Positions 23,547-34,239 of a stretch of DNA of 64,000 nucleotides are shown here, one piece after another. The DNA lies in assembly GCF_000344685.1 (NCBI RefSeq), contig NW_006920422.1, positions 984,040 to 1,048,039 on the forward strand, given 5' to 3'. The stretch is from Gloeophyllum trabeum ATCC 11539. Its lineage: Eukaryota; Basidiomycota; Agaricomycetes; Gloeophyllales; Gloeophyllaceae. Position 1 is the stretch's first letter. Every line of letters begins with the position of its first letter. The notes under the pieces were generated by a model that was not told the origin of the DNA, searched no databases, and saw only the letters and a program-made list of their open reading frames with translations. The position numbers were made by a program, and so were the translations under genes.

Positions 23547-25021
23547 TTAGAACCGAGCACCGAAGGTCGGAGCAGGGAGATCCTCTGGGCTGGGCGAGTT
23601 CTGGAACATAGAACTCGCGAAGAAGGGTGCCTTCTCCTCTTCCTGCTGCCAGAAGTTACGCTTGGGGCCCGCCTTATGGGTGGGCAAAGACTGGCGCTTG
23701 AGCAAGCTGCTCATGCTCTTAGACGCGAGCTGGGCCGTGGAAGGCGCCTCGTCGTCAGAGGACATGTGGAACACACCCTCGCTGGGGGCACGCTGATGAT
23801 ACCTTGGCCGCTGACGCCTCGGAGGGGTGAAGGGCAAGTCGACCTTGAAGACATCATTGAAAGGCCATCCGCTAGCCGAGTTAAGAGGAGCAGTGCGAGG
23901 ACCTTCATCGGCAAGCGCCAGCTGCTGCCAAGTCGCCGCCTCACGGATTGGGGTAGAGGGCGCGGTGGTACTGTCGCTTGCGTTATCAGTATCGTCGCAC
24001 ACGGGGAAGGAATCCCATTCCGGAAGGCCGGATGACGAGCTAGACAAGGACGACGCTGTGGCAAAGCGCTTGGCGGCGGGCCTCTCAATCATGTTGGAGA
24101 GGACAGGGTCAGAGCGAGAGAGCTGCATGGCAGCAGACTCCCTCTCCGACTTCAGAGGAGTACCAGCTCGAGGCACGGGCACAGCCTTCACCTTCGCCTT
24201 GGAGGGCGTGGGAGACTCCGCGCGGCCAGCAGGGACGCGGCGACGGGCGAGTCGTCCAGAAGGGCGCTCGTTTAACTTAGGGATGCGAGGAGCACCAGCT
24301 TGCTTCGCAGGCGTAACAGAACGAGCGGACGGAGTGATCGACTCAGAGCCAGCGGTGTCCGAGTCATCAGAAGCAAGAAAGGGGTCGAACGAATTTACAT
24401 TGGCCTTGGGTAAGGAGGGAAGACCTGAAAGTTGGGCGACCTCTGCCTGCGAGGGTATTACGTCGGGAGCGGGAGGGGATGGTTGGTGGTGGTGGGTCTG
24501 GTTCTGACGCCGCGCGGAGTTACGGACGGTAGATTGGGAGGCGCTCCTATTAACGCATCGACCGGGAGAGAGCGCCGAAATGAAATCATATCGGTCACTA
24601 TCGGTCACCATCTATCCATGTCGACATAACAGGACACGTACCTTCGAGAGCCTTTATCTTTTGGGGGTTTGGCATGAGAGCGACCCCTGCTGTTCTTGTC
24701 GGGCGTCTGTAAGGCTGCGGCTTTGAACTGCGCGTTGGGCGCCGCCACAGCGTCTGACGCGGGCTTGACCAGTCCAGCGGGCTTCTTATCGTCGTCCTTT
24801 GGTTGATGCTTGGCCTGCGCAGGCGACCGCTGAGCCTGGCTAAGAGTCGCCTTCGCCCGCGGCGCCGCTCGTTGTTGTCGCGACGGTTGGACGTGCGATC
24901 TGGGTGTCGAAGGACGCGCAGGCTTCGACAGACTAAGAAGACCTGGAGTCTTTGTCGGCTGGACGATCACGGCCGGAGGCGCTGAGGGGTGTCGTCGGTG
25001 CGAATGAGCAATGTTCGACAT
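23547..25021 (-). CDS. disordered protein with Edc1/PNRC-like C-terminal motif
   Basis: Exons 24642-25021 and 23547-24546 join in frame to 459 residues beginning MSNIAHSHRRHPSAPPAVIV. Nearly the whole protein is Ser/Pro/Ala/Lys/Arg-rich and predicted by eye to be disordered, with short conserved-looking islands (KTPGLLSLSKP, NSFDPFLASDDSD, RPSGRLARRR, FHMSSDDEAPS). The last 24 residues contain FFASSMFQNSPSPEDLPAP. That fits the aromatic-AG/S-x-F...SPxP..LPxP pattern by which Edc1/Edc2 and PNRC2 bind Dcp1. A role as mRNA-decapping enhancer is therefore a reasonable inference, unproven. The start at 25021 is preferred over an upstream ATG at 25063. Confidence 0.75.
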
Positions 25022-26309
25022 TGTTGGCAGCAGCGCCTGCGGTTGTTTCTGGACGAGAATCATGTTGACGAGGGAGTATTGAGGGGGTAGAGAGGATTAA
25101 TGGTTGGGAGAGCGGACAGCGCGGCGACGGCGTCGACGTCGTTGGCGATGAAGGCAAGGCAGAGTCTTGAGAACGGAATGTGATGGAAAGGCGAGCAGAG
25201 CGGAAGCCAACGGCAGTTTTGGTTGGCCCTCGTGGGGCGTTTCAAGCTCCGACGGTGATGTGCCCGTCACGGCGGATCCCGGGAACTGGACCCATGGTAC
25301 CATTGTGCACCACTTGCCGAGGTCTGCCGACTGGCCTGCCCCTGCACACGCACAGCCGCTATCGCTGCCAGAAGACAGGCCAATACAGATACCATCCGCC
25401 TGCTGACCTCGACCCTTCACTGGGTCGTAGAATAGTCGCGTTTTCTAGTCTTCGCGTTCCCAGCGGTCAGAGTTTAGGTTCAGAATTGTTTGGGGGAAGG
25501 GATTACACTCGAACCGTCGGATGCGGGGACAAAGGTCACCCGGAGCAATTGTCTAGCTCGTCTTTCCTACTTTTGTCTTGGGAGGGACCCACAGCGACCC
25601 ACTTTCCCCACTGCGAAGGAGACAAAGATGGTCGCTATCATATCGTACCCTGCAATTGAGTGCGCCGTCCTGGAAGATTCGCAACATCAACGCAAAAACG
25701 TTGTTTTCCTGGATACTGCGGAAACGTTAGGTGACAGCACTGCACTGCTACAATCACCGAACAGAACACGACAGGCAACTCGACCCGTCGTCCTTGGATG
25801 AGCTGGCACAGCGTCTTTTTCTCGGGAGAAACGGAGGACAGGCGTCACTCCGATAGCCCGACCTGTCATTCACGTTTCCGCTCTGAATCTGATGGATAAT
25901 AGAGGCCAGACCTCCGACGATCCAGCACAATCCAATACGTTACGCGGGAGGCCAGGAATAGCCTAGGTTTCACCCTCGAGAAGGCAAGCTGAACCGGCGG
26001 TCCGTCACTGCACGCGCATCCGACTTTCATAGCCTTGCACCTCCCCTCATGTCCATGCATGTCGGAACTTGGAGGCTGATGACACTTCACAGTCCCGAGC
26101 CACTCTCTCATCCAGATGCTCCGGTGAAACTGGACCCTTATCTCTGCAGAAGGTTTGGATTATATACGTCCATAGAGGAAACTGTAATGAGGAATACAAG
26201 CACGAATAACACACCCTTATTACCATTCGCACCGCTATTATCGCTCGCCACGATCGCTCCTCGAGCTCGACTTGTTTCCCAGTCTTGATACCGACACTCC
26301 CGCTCCCGA
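25022..26309. other. intergenic, no gene seen
   Basis: About 1.3 kb holding the promoter of the Edc1-like gene and the 3' flank of the next gene. Several open frames of 80-160 codons on both strands show no domain and overlap each other. Confidence 0.45.
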
Positions 26310-28456
26310 TCAAGCCAAGAGCATCTTCCTGGGGTCCTCGAGGTACTCCTTCAGCTTGACTATACACCCAACCGCAAACGCGATCGCGCGTCAGCCAGCC
26401 CGTCCGTCGATCACCATCCGAATGCAGGCAGTATTCAGAATCGCACCGCAGCGGTCGACGTCAGTCCGCGTAGTTCATATCAGAACAATCAATGAAAGCA
26501 ATGCATCCGTCAGCAGCTGTTCCAGCGAATGAACGGGGAGACGGAAACGCACCGAGGAATGTGACAGCCTCCCGTCCGTCGAGCAAGCGATGATCGTACG
26601 TCAGCGCGACAACCATGACGGGGCGGATAACAATCTGTCCGTCGACTACCACAGGACGATCCTTGATCGCATGCATACCTAAACGAGAAACGGGTTAGTG
26701 GTCGAGGCACGCGCATCACGGGAGACGAGGAATGGCGGAAGCAAAGCAGTATGTCGTGGGGGGGGGGGGATGATAGGGGTAGGGTTCACGGAGCCGAAAA
26801 CGATACTTACCCAGAACAGCGGACTGAGGGAGGTTGATGATCGGGGTACCGTACAGGGAGCCGAAGACGCCACCATTAGAGCTAGAAGTCGGAAAAGATC
26901 AGGATCCTCAGCCGTCCCTCGTACCCGAAAGCAGACTAGAGCTTACATGGTGAAGGTACCGCCAGCCATGTCCTCGAGTGTCAGTTTGCCATCGCGAGCC
27001 TGAAAGATCATCGTTAGTTCCGCAAGCCGACAACGGATCGCAACAGATAGCACCAACTTTCTTGCCCAAGTTCGCGATTTCCCTCTCGATCTCCACAAAG
27101 TTCATGCTTTCCGCATTCCGCACGACGGGAGTAACGAGACCTTTGGGCGTGGCAACAGCAACACTGAGGTCCACATAATCACGGTAGACGATTTCATCGC
27201 CCTAGCCGACCCAACGCGGATCAGTCGTGTATCGTCTCGGCTATCGAGTAACTTCCTACCTCGATAGAAGCATTAGCAGCCGGGATCTCCTTCAGCGCGA
27301 GACACGACGCCTTGGCGAACGCGCTCATGAAGCCAAGCTTGACTTCGTGCACCTTGAGCACCTCGTCCTTGTACTTCTTCCGCATGTCCATCAGTGAGAA
27401 CATGTCGATCTCGTTAAACGTCGTCAGCGACGCCGCAGCGTTCTGCGACTCCTTCAATCGCTCCGCGATGCGCAGCCGCATGCGGTTCATCTTCACCTGC
27501 ATTGCCAGAGCATGTAAATACGCACGTCCGAATCAGACTCGCATGCACACGAACCCTCGTCTCGTTCCTGGAACCCGCAACCTTGGGAGGCTGGACAACA
27601 GGCTCCTTCTTCTCAGGCTTCTTCTCAGCCTGTCCCGTCTTGGGCCCAGCTGCCGCGGCCTTGTCGATATCCTTTCCTGACGAAACCTCCTTCTTGCCCT
27701 CGCCCTGACCGGGCTTCACTCCTCCTCCGCCCTTGTCAGCCTGCGAAGGCTCTGGGGCCTCCGGCAGTTTCTTGTCCACTTGCTGCTCTGCCGGCTCTGC
27801 CTGGTCCGTCTTCTCCTTGGGCAGCTCTTCCGCGGATTCCGACGACTTTGCATCCTTGGGCGTCTCTCCGGACTTGGGCACCGCTCCACCCTCACCAGGC
27901 TCGTAACGGAAGAGATCCTGGCCGACGGCGACGGTGTCCTCCTCGTTCGCAAGGAGCTCGGTGATGGTACCAGCAGCGGGAGCGTTGACCGAGACATCAA
28001 TCTATACAAGTGCCAGATCAGTATATGACAAAGGTAGACGCAATAGATAGGATTCTGGTGTGGGAACAGAAGCAACGCACCTTGTCAGTCTCGATGGTTG
28101 CGACCTCCTCGTCTGCCTCTACGTGGTCTCCGGGTTTCTTGTGAAACGTCCTGAGGGTTCCCTCCGATATTGACTCTGCCATTTGGGGAACCTTTACCGT
28201 TTCGGCTGTAGTCCGAAGCCTTATTTAGTATCGTAGCGCGATAGTAACAGCTGCTGCATACCTTGCAATAAACGCGAAGAGTGGAACTGCGCACGCCTGG
28301 CATACGTGCTCGCAGCATCCCTGTACTCGTTGAGACAAGATAAGTCACTAGACGAAGCATGCGCTCTCACCAGTTCTTCGACAGCACCGCGCCTGCACCC
28401 CGCGCACCAGACAGCCCGCGGCCCCGCGCGACGGCGATGATACGTTTTGACAACAT
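26310..28456 (-). CDS. KGD2: dihydrolipoyl succinyltransferase, E2 of 2-oxoglutarate dehydrogenase
   Basis: Start at 28456 ([20 protein letters not shown]), an Arg-rich, acid-poor mitochondrial presequence. The lipoyl domain follows: [20 protein letters not shown] and [20 protein letters not shown], with the lipoylated Lys in ETDK. A long Lys/Glu/Pro-rich linker (about 110 residues) replaces the E3-binding domain, as usual for fungal Kgd2. The catalytic domain has [65 protein letters not shown] and the active-site [11 protein letters not shown]. The C-terminus [14 protein letters not shown] is typical. About nine introns; the last is about 205 nt, long for this window, and another contains a run of 12 G (26758-26769). 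It acts in the TCA cycle in mitochondria. Confidence 0.93.
26758..26769 (+). repeat. G12 homopolymer in a KGD2 intron
   Basis: Twelve consecutive G on the plus strand, inside the intron between the exons encoding SAVLG and MHAIKD. Length may vary or be miscalled. Confidence 0.8.
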
Positions 28457-29007
28457 TAGGGAAACAAGGATCTACAACTAACAGCGGGAAGCCAGCTCGG
28501 GCTCTAGACAGCCAGCAACACGGTGGTTGGGGGAGGGATTAGAAACGAATGACGGCCTGTTCTCAGATGCGACTAAAGTTGGCGTCGCATTCGGTCAGAC
28601 TCGGGTCGTGGGACTTGTGTTGTAATGTCGTCCCGATGAGGGAGAACCTTCAGGAGGGCGGCACGGCGGCGTCGAGCTCGCAAATCACGGCGATGGTATT
28701 TCTCAAGAGGGCGTTAGAATGCTCTGTAGCACGGCCGACGGTGCAATAGAGGGCGATGCCGACGAACATCTGCAATGCGCTCGATGAAGGGGACGAACGC
28801 AGGCAAGCCGAAGGCCGGCGTACCGTGAGTACACGCCTGTTCTGCTTTGCAAGCTCGTGGATTCTCGTTCCTGTGCTTACTCGAGGGCGGCGGAGAGAGG
28901 AATTTGTTAGACATGATATATTGTCAAGTGGGATAATAGAATGGATACAATGTGCAAAGTGTTCAACAATGAAGGAAACGAAGAAAGCGGCTTGCCAGAC
29001 AGCCTGA
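28457..29007. other. intergenic, no gene seen
   Basis: About 550 bp upstream of KGD2 and downstream of the next minus-strand gene. No supported coding frame. Confidence 0.5.
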
Positions 29008-29812
29008 TCAAGGATACGACAGAATGAACGCCTTCATTTCCCCTTCCCAGCTGCAGTCCGGTAAGCCATTGGAGTTTCCGTCGCCAGAACCGCCACAGGC
29101 CTTCTCCAGCATGGACCCGACTTGTGACATGATAGACTTGAGAGTGGTTTCAGCATCCGTAGACCTCGTGGTCAAGGAGGTGAGCTCTCCAACACTTGAT
29201 GTATCGAAGGTCGACAGGATATCTCGGCGCATATAGCGTTGGGCCGAGCCAGGGACACGTCGGCTCTTGGAGGCATGTTGTAGAACCATCTTTTCGACTT
29301 GTTTGTACGTCGTGGACCCGGGCTTAGACAGATTTTCAAGCATATGTCTCGTCTGGTTGTATGCTATGTAACGCAGCTTCCCGTAGAAATGAACCAGAGA
29401 GCCAGGAGTTCCACAGACAACAGGGCAATCAGGATTCGGGCAGCCAGGAGGGTCAACACCATCTTGCTGGCACTTTCCATGAAAGAAACTGGGAAAGATC
29501 GCGGTCTCGAGCGCCGAGAAGCTCTGGTCGTCGTACGCGTTGATAATGGGCTGTAAGAGGGCTAGCGGTTCGCTTGGTCGGCTCTCCGGCCGTAGAATGT
29601 TCGCGCTAATCTGGTTTGCCTGGAAGGGGCACTCAGTCGACTAGCGGCCAATGAAACATTCATCCGTGACTTACCACAGCCGTCAAGACATCCGTCACCG
29701 GGGTCGTGTAGTTGCTGAGCCAAGCATGCGTTACGCCGTCCATGCAGGTCTGCTCACAAGCAGAGACGACGACCAGCGCCAGTGATGCGACGAGCACGAC
29801 CGAGAAACGCAT
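29008..29812 (-). CDS. small secreted protein, unknown function
   Basis: Exons 29675-29812 and 29008-29619 join in frame to 249 residues. A clear signal peptide (MRFSVVLVASLALVVVSA) precedes CEQTCMDGVTHAWLSNYTTP. The mature part has about ten cysteines, including a cluster (CPNPDCPVVCGTPGS), then GKLRYIAYNQTRHMLENL and a C-terminal GLPDCSWEGEMKAFILSYP. Sequons such as NYT and NQT suggest glycosylation. I believe related proteins occur in other agaricomycetes but cannot name a function. A CATAAAAA element lies about 60 bp upstream of the start. Confidence 0.75.
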
Positions 29813-30019
29813 ATAGGATTGTGGTGTGCAGGAAAGAGGGGAATAAGGTCAGTCGTTCCCGAGGCGCGTTTTTATGCGCGCATCTGTCACGTGAATTACT
29901 GCGTTACTCTGACAATGTGACAGTTGCGACGAGGTCACTCAGACACCCCGGCTAGCCCACTCTTCATGGCACTCATGATCAGCCTTCGTGCGCTGCGGCA
30001 CTACGCCAGGAAAACAACA

Positions 30020-30351
30020 ATTATTGCTGTTCTGAGAAATGTTGGCCGCGCGGGAAAAACGCAACGAACTGGGCGCGTGCGAGTTCTGTTTGCGCGTTCA
30101 GCGGTGTCTATCACTTTCACTTCCTATCTCGACGAATACATATGCTATTGCTACAATTCCTATACCATCGTGATCCTCTCATTGAGCTCTAGGTGCTGAT
30201 ACCAGAATCAACCCAGTCTGACAACTTTCCACTCTGGCCTTCCGGACGACCCCTTCTGCGCAACTTTGCGCATTTATCTCGTGAACGGCGCCTCCTCTCG
30301 ACTTCGGACTTGTGTGTACGTCGAGTCTACCCACCAGCGCAGGTGCACAGA
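30020..30351 (+). repeat. left arm of fold-back element
   Basis: Reverse complement of 31263-31594. The same open frame (LIPESTQSDNFPLWPSGR) appears on the plus strand here and on the minus strand in the other arm; this shared frame is probably incidental. Confidence 0.85.
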
Positions 30352-30398
30352 CTATATTGGGACTACGTAACTGTGAAGATCAAAAGGCATACTCAGTC

Positions 30399-30587
30399 AT
30401 GCACGGCCAAAAGGTTTCCGCAGATCTCTTTCATGTGATAATGTGCATGCTACCCCTCTTAAGCCGAGATGACATTGAGGCGTTTATGGGTGTTAGGGAG
30501 CGGCAAACAAGGAGGATAGCCCAGCAGTTTGAAGCGACAGGCAAGTGGTATAGTTGGTCAGATATCACCAGCAAGGGATGGCATTGA
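30399..30587 (+). pseudogene. transposase N-terminal HTH fragment
   Basis: An open frame of about 62 codons inside the fold-back element. It contains KVSADLFHVIMCMLPLLSRD and GVRERQTRRIAQQFEATGKW, which fits a helix-turn-helix found at the N-terminus of fungal Tc1/IS630-like transposases. It ends at a stop with no catalytic domain after it. Probably a non-autonomous remnant. Confidence 0.45.
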
Positions 30588-31262
30588 GCAGTGACTGCCG
30601 ATGACAAAGGGTGCATACCATGATAGTCTTCATGTTGGTGAAGGTCAAGACTGAATATGTGTATCATAGTTTCTGCAAGGAAGGTTCAAGAGAACAGCAG
30701 TAGCGGACTGCTCTGGTGGACTATGCGGTGGTTCGGGTGGCTGCTGGCTCTGTGAAGGTGTACACAATCTGAGAGCACCCGTGTAGTTTGGGCGTGGTTT
30801 AGGGTAAGACTTCGGTGAGGGAGGAGTTGGAGCGAGCGGTTCCTCGCTGGGGTGTTCTTGTTGTTCCGCTCCCTGCCTCTACCTCAGCCAGAGCCTGTCT
30901 TGCCCCTCTTCACTTGCTGCTGCCCACATTGATTGACCACCAGCATTGAGTTAGAGGAGTATATGTGGAGAGTAAGTATAGCAGAAGTCACTTGCCAAAG
31001 TGTTGGTGTGGGCTGATACTTGAATATATAGTCTCAGTTATCCTCTATCATTCATGATAAGATCTAGTAATATTACATTGGCCAACAGGACACTACTGAA
31101 CATATAGCATGTTTGGAGAGCTGTATCATAATTGGTAGAGATATATTGTAATAGGAATCCACCATGGGTGCACTCATTAGTTCTTCCTACTGACAGGTGG
31201 GGCTCGCAAGGGAAACAACCTTTGGGAACACAGTAGACCAAGCTCCACCTGATCCAAAATGA

Positions 31263-31594
31263 TCTGCGCACCTGCGCTGGTGGGTAGACTCGACATACAT
31301 ACAAGTCCGAAGTCGAGAGGAGGCGCCGTTCACGAGATAAATGCGCAAAGTTGCGCAGAAGGGGTCGTCCGGAAGGCCAGAGTGGAAAGTTGTCAGACTG
31401 GGTTGATTCTGGTATCAGCACCTAGAGCTCAATGAGAGGATCACGATGGTATAGGAATTGTAGCAATAGCATATGTATTCGTCGAGATAGGAAGTGAAAG
31501 TGATAGACACCGCTGAACGCGCAAACAGAACTCGCACGCGCCCAGTTCGTTGCGTTTTTCCCGCGCGGCCAACATTTCTCAGAACAGCAATAAT
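31263..31594 (-). repeat. right arm of fold-back element
   Basis: Inverted copy of 30020-30351. The visible differences are transitions, for example TGTGTACG in the left arm against TATGTATG in the right arm read on the minus strand. Confidence 0.85.
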
Positions 31595-32126
31595 CCTATT
31601 ACTAAACGCCAAACGGGTCTTCCATTATATGTAAAGAGTAAAGACCCCTGCTCTCCGGCTGTATACCTTGAGCTTTAGTGGTGTCACACTTTCTCGCTCC
31701 CGCAAACTTGAAGGCGTTGACTCGGAACTCTTCCCTTGCTGATTGAAGGGATCTCACTGTCCCACACGGTATGTTGTCACAGGACTCTTCTAACAAAACG
31801 ACAACTTTATTATCGTCCATCCGTGTTACATCAGTACGAGAGTCCGGTTATGGCTCCTGAAATTGAAGACCAGACATATATTCAGTCACTGCCGTGCTTA
31901 CCAGATGATGGAGGGCGCCTCCCTTGCAAGTCGTTATTGGGACCCTCAGCGTCATATGGAAGCGTGGCTGGATTGGCTGTTCAGGCGGCATTCAGGCTGG
32001 ACGGGGATTAAGTAGAACGCTCCGGCATCCCCGAGCGCCCTGCTTCGCTATCCGCGGTCTGTCCCCAGGGATAAAACCGGAGACTTTCCTCACTCTGCTT
32101 TTGCTGGTGCTGGCGCTGCCGTCCGT
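31595..32126. other. intergenic, promoter region of paralog B
   Basis: About 530 bp between the fold-back element and the next plus-strand gene. Short frames only. Confidence 0.5.
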
Positions 32127-33497
32127 ATGGCGCTGCGCCTGTGCTATATCCTATGGTTCTCCCTCCTATATGCTTCCCACTTGACACAAGCTGGTTCATT
32201 CAATATAACCGTGGACGACCAGTACGGCGACCCCGTTACGGGCATCGTTCCGGTTTACTCGGAACCCTCAGTCTGGGCAGAAGGAGCCAACTGTTCTACA
32301 TGCCAGTTCCACCCAGGCTCGGACGATATCAAGTATATATATATGGGCACTTGACACGAGGGCACCTACAATGTCGATTTTTGGGGACCGTCCGCAAACA
32401 TGGAGATGACGTTTTCGTTCACGGGTAGGTGCAGTGTATTTACAACCAACAGTGAAAGGTATCAAAAGTAACTCACTCGCCTACCTAGGGATAGCAGTAT
32501 ACATATACTGCATCCTGGTAGATTCCCCCATATCTACCGTCATTACAAATTTGTTTTTCGCTGTCGATATCGACCGACCATCGAATTTGACCGGGCAATT
32601 CGGTTACACAACCACTATGGGCGCCAGCCATTGGACGTACCATACCAATGCCCTAGTATATTCGGCTACCAATCTTCCCAATACAAACCACACAATATCG
32701 ATGTCGGGCTATGGTAACATGCGGTCCAGCGTCCTCTTCGACTACTTAATATATACGTGAGTCTGATAATGCAGCGCTTCTAGTGGTGTCACTTATGACA
32801 TCGACGAAGTGTTAGCAATGGTAGCGACCCCATGACCAGTGTTGGTGCGACGCCAACGGCGTCATCGCAATGGACTCCACCCCCAGCCACAAGCGAGTCG
32901 TCCTTGCATAGTTCCACTGTGAATGTGGCAGCTATCGCTGGAGGTGTGGTCGGAGGAGTTGTCTTCGGCGTGGTAGCGGCTGCTACCTTCCTATTTGTGC
33001 TCTACAAGCGGCGCCGAGCGAACGTCCCAAGAAGTCTGGATCTCGATGGGTCAGAAAGGGATTACCACGGAAATCTCGATCCTTCAGCACTAGATAACAC
33101 CGGAAATCCACCCCGCCAAGGATTGTCCCATACCACGGAAGCGCTAGATGATGCTACGCAACCACGCATCTCCCCGTTCACAGCTTTACCTCCCATCATT
33201 GACTCGCTATCCTCTGCGGACGTCACGAATACCGCGGTAGGCACGTCGCGATCTTCGTCTCCCACAAGGTCGGGGAAGCATAGGAGAGCTTTGACGAAGC
33301 AGATCCGCGAAAAGGAGGAAGCCCTCTCAGACCTGCAACGGCGGCAGACACTGACGGAGCAGCGAGATTCTGGGGCTGACGAAGAGTCGTGGAGAGAGAT
33401 CCGACGGCTGAGGATGGAGGTGGAGCAACTACAAATGCAGATCGCTCAGCGAGAAGAGGATCTGGTTCCCCCGAGATATGAGGAGCATGAGCAATAG
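32127..33497 (+). pseudogene. jelly-roll membrane protein B with in-frame TGA
   Basis: Exons 32127-32424, 32489-32756 and 32816-33497. Signal peptide, then SFNITVDDQYGDPVTGIVPV, a CSTC pair, and a second module ending SSVLFDYLIYT. A Ser/Thr linker leads to a membrane segment (AAIAGGVVGGVVFGVVAAAT), a basic stop-transfer (YKRRR), SRSSSPTRSGK, and a C-terminal coiled coil (REKEEALSDLQRR, RRLRMEVEQLQMQIAQREED). At 32352-32354 a TGA stands where both paralogs have TGG in the TWH(D/E)GT motif. Everything after it is open, so the lesion is either recent or a base-calling error. If real, only a secreted 75-residue stub would be made. Confidence 0.75.
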
Positions 33498-34239
33498 TCA
33501 TGATCAGGCTGAATAAGAACTACACATTTCCTGGGTGTGTTCCAGCGCTTTCCACGACTTTGTTTTGCATATACTCTTAACTTATTGTCACTTGAAGCGG
33601 TAGCTTGGCTGAGCGTCTGTTCTGCCAAATTGTCTGCCTCAATGAGCGGCCGCCCCTGTGATGTGTATGGAGTATTTGCCCGCTTTTCCTCAATTGTTCA
33701 AGTTTGTTCCTGCCGATATCACATGTAGTCTCGCCCATTTTGACCTGAACAGTTGCAAGGTACCCTTTGCTCATCATCTTCCAGTGTCCCATCGACAGAT
33801 CTGCCGTCGTCACCCTGCTGACCCGCCGAGTAGCGCTCCGTTGGCCTTCTCTACCTCGTATGTAAGTCGTTCCGAAGAGGACCAAACTTGCATATCATCA
33901 CCGTCCTTCCCATCTTGTACACAGGTCGGAGTCGATAGTCGTCAAGTCTAAACGTAAGGCCGAGCATGCGACACCGTGCTTCCTCCCTAGTAGCACGAAG
34001 GGTGCGCATGAGCGGACCATCAAGACAATGGGCCTCACCTTCCCGGAACACCATTACAGGGACCCACAACATCATTAGATTGCTTGATGACAAGTCAGCC
34101 TGGTCGAGCCTGTACTACACGCCCCTCTTCTGTTGCACGGGGATCAGACACAATACCCCGGCGTCCCCGAGCATCACGCTTCCGCAAGCTGTGAACGCAT
34201 AAAACATGTTGACACGGTTACCACTGATCCTGTTTCGCT
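33498..34239. other. spacer between tandem paralogs
   Basis: About 740 bp separating two tandem paralogous genes on the same strand. It must carry the promoter of the second. No other gene recognised. Confidence 0.5.

Larger units (their letters stand above)
30020..31594. mobile_element. fold-back element with 332-bp inverted repeats
   Basis: Left arm 30020-30351 and right arm 31263-31594 are reverse complements with only about three mismatches. Both ends read TTGCTGTTCTGAG next to TA (30022-30023 and 31591-31592), consistent with a TA target duplication. The 0.9-kb centre holds a helix-turn-helix fragment resembling the N-terminus of Tc1/IS630-type transposases, but no DDE catalytic domain. 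The high identity of the arms suggests recent insertion or gene conversion. Confidence 0.75.
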
